From Ruminococcus sp. Phil11 (GTDB lineage: Bacteria; Bacillota; Clostridia; Oscillospirales; Ruminococcaceae): a DNA stretch of 64,000 nt. The position numbers and the translations under genes were made by a program. The first letter of the stretch is position 1, and each line of letters opens with the position of its first letter. The stretch covers positions 36,755-100,754 of the forward strand of contig MSGZ01000011.1 of assembly GCA_001940925.1 (NCBI GenBank). Direction: 5' to 3'. The notes beneath the pieces were generated by a model. That model had not been told where the DNA came from, did no database searches, and saw nothing but the letters and a program-made list of their open reading frames with translations. Positions 1 to 7,523 of this stretch are shown in pieces.

Positions 1-1291
1 CCTTATTGAAGTAATAGGTCTGGCCGTCAATGACAGTCGCAGACGTTGCCATGACGCAGTCTGCATCGAAGTAATATTTGTTTCCGCTGATCGTCTGCCA
101 GCCGGTCACAAGCACACCGTCAGCATCGGCATAGTATTTTTTCCCGTTGTCAGCCGTGTACCAGCCCGTCACGATATCGCCGTTCGCATCGAACAGATAG
201 GTCTTTCCGTCGATCTTCGTCGGGGTCGCGGCAATGCTGCCGTCCGGATTCAGGTAATACTTCTTGCCGCCGACCGTGATCCAGCCCGTAAGCCGTTTGC
301 CGTTCGCATCAAAGAAGCAGCGCAGCTTCTTTCCGCTCGCATCGGTCACATCCTGAAAACCGGTCTGCATGATGCCTTCGGAATCAAAATAGTATGTGTC
401 ACTGCCGACCGTGCAGAGGCCGGTCAGCATAACGCCGTTTTCGCCGAAGTACCGTTTTCCGCCCTTTGTATCGGCAAAACCGGTCACCATGGCACCGTCA
501 TCGCCGAACAGATAGGTCTTGCCGGAAACGGTATACATCCCCGTGAAGATCTGACCGTCGTCAAGCAGCTTATATTGCCTGCCGTCGATGACCTGCCAGC
601 CGGTCAGCACACCCTTTTCCGCATCAATATAGAAGCGTTTGCCGTCTGCATCGGTGATAAAGCCGGTGACTTTGCCCTTTTCCGCGTCGGCATAGAACTT
701 GCTGCCGTCTGTTTCGGTGATCCAGCCGGACTTGATCTCATGCGTTTTGGCATCGTAATAGCGGGTGATGCTGTCCGTTGCAGCAGTCTGCCAGCCGGTT
801 TTCAGCACGCCGCTGTCCGTGAACAGATAGGGGACACCGTCGATCAGCATTTCGCCGTAAGCATCCTCATAGACCCAATCGCCGTCCGCAGTCTGCTGCC
901 ATTTGTCACAGACACCGTATTCATCGAACATGAGCGTCCGGGAACCGGTCGTCACCTTGCCGGTGCGCTTGCCTTCTTCCTTGGTGACGTAATAGGTTTC
1001 GCCGCGCCACTCGACCCAGCCGAACACGGCCTCGCCCTTCTGATTATAGTAGTAGCGCTTGCCGTCAACGGTCTGCCAGCCGAGCTGCTGTACGCCGTTC
1101 GGTGCAAAAACATACGCAACGCCGTCGATCGTGACGGTACCGGTCGCTTTTTTGCCGTCAGCGTCATAATAAAACCGCTTTCCGTTTTCGGTTTTCCAGC
1201 CGGCTTCCGCCGCAAATGCAGGGAGCGCAAGTGCTGATGCTGCACCCAGGCAGACAGCCGAAAGCGTGATCGCGGTCAGGGATCGTTTCAT
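1..1291 (-). CDS. Secreted cell-wall/glucan-binding repeat protein, C-terminus cut by window edge
   Basis: The frame is open from an ATG at 1291 to the left edge (430 codons), so the gene is partial. A GAGGTG ribosome site precedes the ATG. The first ~28 residues (MKRSLTAIT...PAFAAEAG) are a typical signal peptide. The rest is a run of ~20-residue repeats of the GW-x-x-x-x-G-x-x-YYF type (for example GWQTVDGKRYYYNQKGE), as in choline-binding/glucan-binding repeats (PF01473/PF19127 type). Such modules bind cell wall or alpha-glucan. No catalytic domain is visible in the part present; one may lie beyond the edge. The ligand is unknown, and choline is not implied by the repeat alone. Confidence 0.85.
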   Translation of the reverse strand, partial: MKRSLTAITLSAVCLGAASALALPAFAAEAGWKTENGKRFYYDADGKKATGTVTIDGVAYVFAPNGVQQLGWQTVDGKRYYYNQKGEAVFGWVEWRGETYYVTKEEGKRTGKVTTGSRTLMFDEYGVCDKWQQTADGDWVYEDAYGEMLIDGVPYLFTDSGVLKTGWQTAATDSITRYYDAKTHEIKSGWITETDGSKFYADAEKGKVTGFITDADGKRFYIDAEKGVLTGWQVIDGRQYKLLDDGQIFTGMYTVSGKTYLFGDDGAMVTGFADTKGGKRYFGENGVMLTGLCTVGSDTYYFDSEGIMQTGFQDVTDASGKKLRCFFDANGKRLTGWITVGGKKYYLNPDGSIAATPTKIDGKTYLFDANGDIVTGWYTADNGKKYYADADGVLVTGWQTISGNKYYFDADCVMATSATVIDGQTYYFNK

Positions 1292-1355
1292 TCCGAGCAC
1301 CTCATTTCTTAGATTGCGCGGCCGTTTCCGGCGTTCGCGCATACATATTCAACAT

Positions 1356-1384
1356 ATTATATCACATGGCGAAATCTTTGTCAA
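1356..1384 (-). promoter_or_regulatory. Sigma-A promoter of the repeat protein
   Basis: TTGACA (1384-1379) and TATAAT (1361-1356) with a 17-base spacer, reading leftwards into the gene that starts at 1291. Confidence 0.8.
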
Positions 1385-1438
1385 GCGTTCAGACGGGGGA
1401 GTAAATTATGAAATTTTTGTTAATTTTGATCCGGGATA

Positions 1439-1467
1439 TTGACAGGTTAAAAGAAATATGATAATAT
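1439..1467 (+). promoter_or_regulatory. Probable promoter of the dockerin/solute-binding gene
   Basis: TTGACA (1439-1444), then TAATAT (1462-1467) at 17 bases. It lies 60 bases upstream of the start codon in the divergent intergenic space. Confidence 0.6.
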
Positions 1468-1527
1468 ATTGCTTAATCCAGTCCATTCCATTCCGACATT
1501 TCAGTTTTACAGCGAAAGGATCTTCTT

Positions 1528-3108
1528 ATGAAAAACATGACAAAAAGATCGGTTAGCCTCATTTCTGCAATCCTGCTCTGCGCAGGCAGCACAGTCAGTG
1601 CATTTGCCGAGGCCGGGCAAGATTTGTATCTGCGGGGGGACATTAACAGAGACGGCGCAGTGACAGTCGAGGATGCACAGCTTGCGCTGGTCGCGTACAC
1701 AAACACGGTTGCAGAGAAACCGACCGGTTTCAAGCATCCGGTTCAGATGGAGGCTGCCAATGTTCTGTGTGACAATGAGTTTGATGTTGCTGATGTACAG
1801 TGCATTCTCAAGTACTACGTGGAAAATACTGTCAGCAAGAGAACCGTCACATGGGATCAGGTGACCGGCCGTGACAAGCTGACCGTCCCGGATACCGGCG
1901 AGGAGCTGGTCATCCGTGCCGCAACCAATTACTACGATCTTGAAGTGATGATCCGTCAGTTCACTGAACGGCATCCGGAATACAAAGGCAAGGTACGTGC
2001 GGAGTATCTTTCACTGCCTGACGAGAACGGTGCTGCGAGCTGGAAGCCCGAAGAATGGGAAGAATATATCGAAAAGGCCGAGGATACGGATATCTTCTAT
2101 ATGGACAAGTGGTTTATGTTCAACTGCGTGAACAATGATACGCTCTCGTTCCCGGTTTCCGCACTCGGATTTACAGACTCCGATTTTGCGAATATGTATC
2201 CCTATACCCTTGAAATCGGAACAAGCCTCAACGGTGATCTGAAAGCACTGACAGCCACAGCTACACCGAGCGGATTTATCTACCGCACCGACCTTGCCGA
2301 GAAATATCTCGGAGTAAAAACACCCGCCGAAATGCAGAAGCTGATCGGCAGCTGGGAAGACTTTGAAAAGACTGCCAAAACGGTTCGTGACAAATCAGAG
2401 GGCAAGACGGCATTAACCGAAGGCGGTATCGGAATGGATAACGCCGTGCTCTGTAATCTGACCGAACCGTGGTTTGATGAAAATCTGAAAGAAACTGTCC
2501 CGGAACAGCTGAGGCAGGTTGCTTCGCGTTACGAATCTTTCAGCCGGAACGGTTATCTGTGCGACGACTATATGTTCTCTGAAAGCTGGGAAGACACCTT
2601 ACAAAGCGATGCGCTCTTGGGCTACTTTATTCCGAATTGGCTGCTGAAAGACGATTTATTATTTATACCGGGTTTCGGCGACGTTGAGGACAGGCCGTTT
2701 TACGGCAAATACAATTTGGTACAAGGACCTGCTGCTTACCACTGGTCCGATCAGTATTTATTTGTTTCGCCTCACTGTGATAACAAAACGCTTGCTTATG
2801 AGTTTCTGAGCGAGTTCACAGTCAATGAAGAAACCATGACTGCATTTGCCAATGAGACCGGTGATTTCCTCAACAATTCTTCCGTCATGAAGAAGTTTGC
2901 CGCTTCGGATAAAGGCACTGCTTCGCTCGGAGGACAGAAGATCATCGGGCTGCTGGATGAGATCGCTGCCGCATCCCATTCGCTGAAAGAATATACGCCG
3001 GCTTGTGAAAATCTCAGCAGCACGTTCATGTTCGAAGTGAGAGAGGCTGTGGAAAACGGCACTCCGATTGAAGATCTCTACCAGAGGGAAGTCGAATATG
3101 TTTTATAA
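1528..3108 (+). CDS. Dockerin fused to an extracellular solute-binding (ABC family 1-like) domain
   Basis: 526 residues. A signal peptide (residues 1-28, ending AFAEA) is followed by an N-terminal dockerin-like pair of Ca loops (DINRDGAVTVEDAQLAL ~38-55 and a second, degenerate copy ~77-95). From ~115 on, the protein resembles sugar ABC-transporter binding proteins: an ELVIRAATNYYDLEVMIRQF start, a central SGFIYRTDL hinge-like stretch, and a C-terminal helical region. There is no lipobox cysteine, so it is predicted to be secreted rather than lipid-anchored. No permease or ATPase gene is adjacent. A solute-binding fold that docks on a cellulosome rather than a transporter is unusual. The domain call is by eye; substrate unknown. 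Confidence 0.75.
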   Translation: MKNMTKRSVSLISAILLCAGSTVSAFAEAGQDLYLRGDINRDGAVTVEDAQLALVAYTNTVAEKPTGFKHPVQMEAANVLCDNEFDVADVQCILKYYVENTVSKRTVTWDQVTGRDKLTVPDTGEELVIRAATNYYDLEVMIRQFTERHPEYKGKVRAEYLSLPDENGAASWKPEEWEEYIEKAEDTDIFYMDKWFMFNCVNNDTLSFPVSALGFTDSDFANMYPYTLEIGTSLNGDLKALTATATPSGFIYRTDLAEKYLGVKTPAEMQKLIGSWEDFEKTAKTVRDKSEGKTALTEGGIGMDNAVLCNLTEPWFDENLKETVPEQLRQVASRYESFSRNGYLCDDYMFSESWEDTLQSDALLGYFIPNWLLKDDLLFIPGFGDVEDRPFYGKYNLVQGPAAYHWSDQYLFVSPHCDNKTLAYEFLSEFTVNEETMTAFANETGDFLNNSSVMKKFAASDKGTASLGGQKIIGLLDEIAAASHSLKEYTPACENLSSTFMFEVREAVENGTPIEDLYQREVEYVL

Positions 3109-3130
3109 TTCCGATCATATCTGAATGACA

Positions 3131-3167
3131 GCAGCCCTGCCGGGAAAAACCGGCGGGGCTGCTTTTT
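3131..3167 (+). terminator. Intrinsic terminator
   Basis: 13-bp stem GCAGCCCTGCCGG/CCGGCGGGGCTGC with a 6-base loop, followed by TTTTT; it ends the gene at 1528-3108. Confidence 0.9.
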
Positions 3168-3171
3168 ATTT

Positions 3172-4137
3172 TCAGCAGGAGGAAATAATTGTTGCAGACG
3201 TAGCAGCACTGACTGCGATCATGACCGCAATATAGATCGCGGCATTGACGGAGATGTATTCCGTGATCGCGTAATGCGGCTTCTGCAGCGTGGAAAGGAT
3301 CATCGCGGCGTGCATCAGGCGCGTCTGCTGATCTTCGCCGAAAAAGCCCTTGTATTCCGGATGTTCTGCCAGAACAGCGTCGATCTCAAGGATCTCCGCG
3401 GCAGTCTGTGCAGGTTCAAGCTCCGGGAGCACTAATGCAGCAAGGATCGTCATGCGGATATCCTTGGCATATTTCCGGCCGTTCTGCGCCAGCGCGTCAT
3501 ACAGTGCCGCGATGCGTCCGCACTTTTCTTCGACAGGCGCATCCGACAGTGCAAACACATGCGAAAGCGTCTGCACGGCATTGTCGCTCGCAAATTTCCG
3601 CAGATATGTATAGATCTGTTCCGTTTCCGCAATCAGCATTTCGTCCGGCTTCTGCGACTGTGCCAGCATCACGCAGTAGGGGGCATCCTCGGTGCCGGTC
3701 AGCAGCGGGTGCAGCTTCTGCATATTTTTATACAGCGCACGGCTGCGCTCGATCACAGCCGGGATTTGCTCCGGACTGCAGGTGTCGTCGAGCAGAAAGG
3801 CCGTCGTCGCAAGATGCGAGGAATCAACATAGCTCTTTTTCAGCAGCTGATAATTCTGCTGCACGCGGGCAAGCTTGGTTTCCGGCTCACCGCTCAGCAG
3901 CATCGAGCTGCAGGTGAACATTTCCGCACTGGCACGGAAAGAGGAAAACATCCCTTCCTTCGACTTCAGCAGTCTGCGGCACTGTTCCAGACCTTCCGCA
4001 TCTGCTGCGGCATCCTTCGCGCAGAACAGATTTGCGCAGGCCGCGTAGTTGACGCCGTTATCGAGCTTGAACACCGATTTCAGCACCCGGTAGTTCTCAA
4101 AATAGCTTGCGATCATCGCATTCGTTGCTTCGTTCAT
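3172..4137 (-). CDS. DUF4003-family protein
   Basis: 321 residues with a good AGGAGG site before ATG 4137. It is a largely helical, cytoplasmic-looking protein beginning MNEATNAMIASYFENYRVLKSVFK, a pattern typical of the DUF4003 family, with a hydrophobic C-terminal stretch (~295-315) that could be a membrane segment. The family has no established function. It sits 14 bases downstream of the CobW-type GTPase gene on the same strand, so the two are probably one operon. The role of the pair is unknown. The family name is from memory of the sequence pattern. Confidence 0.65.
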   Translation of the reverse strand: MNEATNAMIASYFENYRVLKSVFKLDNGVNYAACANLFCAKDAAADAEGLEQCRRLLKSKEGMFSSFRASAEMFTCSSMLLSGEPETKLARVQQNYQLLKKSYVDSSHLATTAFLLDDTCSPEQIPAVIERSRALYKNMQKLHPLLTGTEDAPYCVMLAQSQKPDEMLIAETEQIYTYLRKFASDNAVQTLSHVFALSDAPVEEKCGRIAALYDALAQNGRKYAKDIRMTILAALVLPELEPAQTAAEILEIDAVLAEHPEYKGFFGEDQQTRLMHAAMILSTLQKPHYAITEYISVNAAIYIAVMIAVSAATSATIISSC

Positions 4138-4151
4138 AAAAACCTCCTGTG

Positions 4152-5126
4152 TTAAATGCAGACATAATCGTCCGCAAGATTGACCGAACGGATATGCCGG
4201 TCAATTGCATCAAGTGACAGATGCTCGCCGATGACGATCAGCACAGGCTGTCCCTCCGGCACCGGCGCAATCTCCGTTTTTCCGTTGACTGCATTCAGCT
4301 TCATCCAGCGGCCGTCATCGGACTGAAACGAGCCCTTGATCCTGTGGATCTCCCCGCAGGCGGGGTCCGAGAGAATCGCATTCAGCAGCGGCTTCAGCTT
4401 TTCGTCCGGGATCCGGAAGCGCATGAAATAATGCACAGTGCTTTGCAGAGCCTCTGTCCGGTATTTTTTGACATAGGACGCATTCTGCCAGCCGGCCTCT
4501 GTCAGCTGCCGGAAATCGTCATCGGTAAGCGTGTTCCAGTCCTTCGCGAGCAGCTGCTCCCGCGAGAATCTCCGGCTGCACTGAATTGCGGCCAGTGCCG
4601 GGTTCAGCCGTTCCAGAACCGCAGCGGCAGCGGCTTCCGCATCATCTGCCGCATTCAGCTTGCTGAGCACCAGCTTTCCGCAGCAGGCCGCCTCCGAAGC
4701 AAGCAGATACGACATTTCGTCAGACAGATCCTCCCGCAGATGTGCATCGCAGACCGTCAGGATACTGCCGATCTCATACCACCTGTCCAGCGGGGATTCG
4801 TACAGCAGATCGAAGAACTCGTCCATATCGAAAATGCCGGACGGCTCCACGATGATGCGGTCAAAATGCTGCATTCCGAGCGCGATCAGCTGCGTGCGGA
4901 ACCGCCGTCTGTGACAGTGCGGGTCGGTGCAGCCGGAGACCGTTTGCAGCAGACAGTTTTCGCATTTGAGCTCCTGCAGCAGGAGCATATCGACATTGAC
5001 GGCACCGAAATCGTTTTCCAGCACGGCGATCTTTTCGCCGCGGTCAAGACAGTACCGCGCATAGCGGAGCAGAAATGTCGTTTTTCCGGCACCGAGAATG
5101 CCGGTGATCAGGTCGATCTTTGTCAA
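4152..5126 (-). CDS. CobW/G3E-family GTPase (metallochaperone-like)
   Basis: 324 residues. The Walker A motif GILGAGKTT lies near residue 10, an ENDFG motif follows at ~38, and SKLN stands in place of the usual TKxD base-recognition motif (~155). A CobW C-terminal-like domain ends the protein. The family inserts metals (Zn, Co, Ni) into proteins using GTP. The usual CxCC metal motif after the ENDFG region is replaced by spaced cysteines (KCENC and GCTDPHC), so metal preference cannot be inferred. The start is TTG at 5126, supported by AAGGAG nine bases upstream. Probably co-transcribed with the DUF4003 gene downstream. Confidence 0.8.
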   Translation of the reverse strand: MTKIDLITGILGAGKTTFLLRYARYCLDRGEKIAVLENDFGAVNVDMLLLQELKCENCLLQTVSGCTDPHCHRRRFRTQLIALGMQHFDRIIVEPSGIFDMDEFFDLLYESPLDRWYEIGSILTVCDAHLREDLSDEMSYLLASEAACCGKLVLSKLNAADDAEAAAAAVLERLNPALAAIQCSRRFSREQLLAKDWNTLTDDDFRQLTEAGWQNASYVKKYRTEALQSTVHYFMRFRIPDEKLKPLLNAILSDPACGEIHRIKGSFQSDDGRWMKLNAVNGKTEIAPVPEGQPVLIVIGEHLSLDAIDRHIRSVNLADDYVCI

Positions 5127-5157
5127 GCGTCAGCACTCCTTCCATTGATACAGTCTT

Positions 5158-5186
5158 ATTATAGCGCAATTCGGCCCATCTTGCAA
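5158..5186 (-). promoter_or_regulatory. Sigma-A promoter of the CobW/DUF4003 operon
   Basis: TTGCAA (5186-5181) and TATAAT (5163-5158), 17-base spacer. Confidence 0.75.
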
Positions 5187-5247
5187 GCAATATTTAGAAA
5201 AATCATATAATCTTAATCTGTCCGATCGGGCTGTTTTTTGAAAACAG

Positions 5248-5280
5248 TGTAAGTTTTTTGGCATTTTGTTGTCTATATAG
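5248..5280 (+). promoter_or_regulatory. ECF-type promoter upstream of the sigma gene
   Basis: TGTAAG followed by a T-run (5248-5259), then TGTCTATATAG (5270-5280) with 16 bases between. This resembles extracytoplasmic-function sigma promoters (TGTAAC...CGTC) rather than a sigma-A site, and implies that the sigma factor activates its own operon. No other copy was seen by eye in the window. Confidence 0.55.
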
Positions 5281-5300
5281 TTGAAGGATAAAGAAAGGCG

Positions 5301-5867
5301 GTGATTGCCATAGAAGATGCACAGATTCTTTCGATGCTGCGGAACCGGGACGAACACGCGCTGGAAGTGACCGCGGAACAATACGGCGCGCTCTGCAGGA
5401 AGATCGCGTGCGATATTCTGGGGAATGAGCAGGACGCCGAGGAATGTCTGAACGACGCGCTGCTGCAGATCTGGAATGCGATCCCGCCGGCTGAGCCGGA
5501 AAACTACTGCGCGTACCTGATGAAAGCTGTCCGCAATCATGCTCTGAACCGGTATAAAGCCGGACACAGTGAAAAGCGCGGTGGGGGTCAGCAGGCAGCG
5601 GCACTGGACGAGCTCTCCGAGCTTCTGCCGGCTTCTGACAATGTGCTATCCGAACTGGAAGAACGTGAGCTGCTTGCGGCAATCACACGCTTTCTGCAGA
5701 AACTTCCGCAGAAGCAGCGCAGCCTGTTCGTCCGCAGATACTGGGGCTTTACGTCGTTTGCCGAGTTGGCAGAAGCGTTCGGGATGCGCGAGAACAATGT
5801 ACAGGTCACGCTGTCGCGCATCCGGAAAAAGCTGCTGGCCTATCTGAAAGAGGAGGGATTGCTGTGA
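5301..5867 (+). CDS. ECF (sigma-70 family) RNA polymerase sigma factor
   Basis: 188 residues, typical for ECF factors. Region 2 spans about 20-90 (LGNEQDAEECLNDALLQIW) and region 4 about 130-185, with the helix-turn-helix FTSFAELAEAFGMRENNVQVTLSRIRKK. It recruits RNA polymerase to alternative promoters. The start is uncertain: GTG 5301 sits only two bases after AAAGG, whereas an in-frame ATA at 5310 has GGCGGTGA five bases upstream. Related proteins would begin near the IEDAQ segment, which fits the latter. The 3' end overlaps the next gene by four bases (GTGA). The promoter at 5248-5280 suggests autoregulation. Confidence 0.9.
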   Translation: MIAIEDAQILSMLRNRDEHALEVTAEQYGALCRKIACDILGNEQDAEECLNDALLQIWNAIPPAEPENYCAYLMKAVRNHALNRYKAGHSEKRGGGQQAAALDELSELLPASDNVLSELEERELLAAITRFLQKLPQKQRSLFVRRYWGFTSFAELAEAFGMRENNVQVTLSRIRKKLLAYLKEEGLL

Positions 5868-6808
5868 ATGGAATGAAACTGTCCGAAATGCTGAACGGTC
5901 TGCCGGATGATATGATCCTTGCTGCATATACCGGTTCATACCGAACAGCGCAGACTGAATCCGCGGCAGATTTTGCAGCCGGTCAGACTGTGCAGCAGGG
6001 GAGTACGGCAGGTATTTCCGCGCCGCGCTGGATCACAGCGGCTGCACTGGCTGCCTGTATGCTGTTTGCGGTCGGCGTCGCTGCGGTGCTGATCCGCTCA
6101 GACCGAGAAGAACTGACGATGCAGAGTATGCAGGAAGATTCCGCGGTGCAGGTCGTGACTGCGGCTTATACCGTGACATATTCCGCAGCACAAAGTGTAA
6201 TAACGCAGACATCGTATACAGCGGCAGTGATCGTGACCGAAGATACGCAAACCGAGACTGCTGCTGAAATGCAGACTACAGAATCAGAGCAAACTGCGCA
6301 GGAAGAAACGACAGCTTCTACAGCCGGCACTAAGACGACTATGCCCGAATCAACCACGGTTACACAGATCGAAACAAGTATGCTACCCGCTGAAAAGTAT
6401 TCCTCAAAAGTGATGAATGATGTTGTGAATGCAATTGAAGCGGGTGAAACCAGAATCCCCGTTCAGCTGACCTTCAAACGGGTCGATGTAGAAGCGCAGG
6501 CACGGAAAGCCGCGCAGGAATACGAACAGACACTTGATCCTGCATTCTATTCACCGGATGAGATCAATCAGATGACCGGTGATTATTATATTCGAATCCA
6601 CAATGAACTATATGTTCAGGCAATCAAAGAGCGTTCTGCCGAAATCATGGAGAAACTGAGTATCGACTCGGATTCCGCAGTCTGTTATTCCGAATCCGAA
6701 AAAATCTCATGCACACTCACACCCGAACAGATCGCTGCTGCAGATCAATATGACATGATCACACGGATTGCAAAGGGTTATGTCTGGAGCTATACCGAGG
6801 AAAACTGA
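5864..6808 (+). CDS. Single-pass membrane protein, probable anti-sigma factor
   Basis: 314 residues. GTG start, with AGGAGGG six bases upstream, overlapping the sigma gene's stop. A short cytoplasmic segment (1-~50) precedes one membrane helix (~56-76, ITAAALAACMLFAVGVAAVLI). A Thr/Ser/Gln-rich outer linker (~85-175) leads to a predicted folded domain (~180-314, with VQLTFKRVDVEAQARKAAQEYEQ). Gene order, overlap and topology fit an anti-sigma/sensor. No known zinc anti-sigma motif (HxxxCxxC) is visible, and I do not recognise the outer domain. The anti-sigma role is inferred from position and topology. Confidence 0.7.
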   Translation: MNGMKLSEMLNGLPDDMILAAYTGSYRTAQTESAADFAAGQTVQQGSTAGISAPRWITAAALAACMLFAVGVAAVLIRSDREELTMQSMQEDSAVQVVTAAYTVTYSAAQSVITQTSYTAAVIVTEDTQTETAAEMQTTESEQTAQEETTASTAGTKTTMPESTTVTQIETSMLPAEKYSSKVMNDVVNAIEAGETRIPVQLTFKRVDVEAQARKAAQEYEQTLDPAFYSPDEINQMTGDYYIRIHNELYVQAIKERSAEIMEKLSIDSDSAVCYSESEKISCTLTPEQIAAADQYDMITRIAKGYVWSYTEEN

Positions 6809-6833
6809 TACCGATTTAAAAGGAGGTAATATT

Positions 6834-7469
6834 ATGAAAACATTGACGAAAGCCGTATTTTGCTCTGCTGCCGCAATCTCTCTGATGTGTACTGCGATTT
6901 CTGCATTCCCGGTATCTGCAGAGATTCAGCCTGAGAGCCCGACAATTGTTTTTCCGAACGCTGTGAATTCGACCACAACGACCACAATTACGGTTGCAGA
7001 GGCCGAAAAAATCGACGACCCGGAAAAAGTCCGCAAAATGATAACAAAGCTGATTTCGGAGAACGGCTTGCAGGCAAGAGTTGCAAACAACGAGCAATAT
7101 CCGGGATATATGCAGCCAATCATCATTGAAGTCGTAATCGTGGAAGGACAGACCTCGGCAAATCAGGTCATCACTGACTTTGCAGAAGCGTACCGTATAG
7201 ACAGACGAACATTCACCATTGTCCCATTCGTGAACGGATCAGCCGTTACAACCGTAAATCCTGTTTCAGAGCTTATGCTTTGGGGTGATGCGGACTGTTC
7301 CGATCAAATTGATATTTCCGATGCGGTTCTCACGGCAAAATTTGTCGCAGAGGACGCAGGAGCAAGCATTACGGATCAGGGAAAACTGAATGCCGATACG
7401 AACGGAGACGGCAATATTACGCTTGAGGATACCGAACTGATCCTGAAGCGGATCGCGAAAAAAATCTGA
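6834..7469 (+). CDS. Secreted dockerin protein of the ECF operon
   Basis: 211 residues from ATG 6834, which has AAAGGAGG upstream; longer upstream starts have no ribosome site. A signal peptide (1-29, ending PVSAE) is followed by a Thr run (~46-52), a ~90-residue domain of unknown fold (~55-145), and a C-terminal type I dockerin (~150-211) with two Ca loops (DADCSDQIDISDAV and DTNGDGNITLEDTE). It lies 25 bases after the membrane protein, so it is probably in the same operon. The middle domain matches nothing I know. A role as a cellulosome-attached part of the sensing circuit is speculation. Confidence 0.85.
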   Translation: MKTLTKAVFCSAAAISLMCTAISAFPVSAEIQPESPTIVFPNAVNSTTTTTITVAEAEKIDDPEKVRKMITKLISENGLQARVANNEQYPGYMQPIIIEVVIVEGQTSANQVITDFAEAYRIDRRTFTIVPFVNGSAVTTVNPVSELMLWGDADCSDQIDISDAVLTAKFVAEDAGASITDQGKLNADTNGDGNITLEDTELILKRIAKKI

Positions 7470-7479
7470 TAAAATTCGG

Positions 7480-7513
7480 AAAAACCCCGCCCGATTTCCA
7501 CAGACCGGGCGGG
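7480..7513 (-). terminator. Intrinsic terminator of the GH43-like gene
   Basis: Stem CCCGCCCG (7486-7493)/CGGGCGGG (7506-7513). The T-run lies on the minus-strand side (complement of 7480-7484), so it serves the leftward gene ending at 7524. Confidence 0.8.
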
Positions 7514-7523
7514 ATGATTCATA

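Noticed and set aside
575..1237. 220-codon plus-strand open frame in the wall-binding-repeat gene
   Set aside because: The minus strand encodes a signal peptide and regular GW/YYF repeats with promoter and ribosome site; the plus frame is a shadow.
1..1291. Repeats at the left edge as a possible CRISPR array
   Set aside because: The periodicity is ~60 bases with coding degeneracy and no constant repeat/variable spacer pattern.
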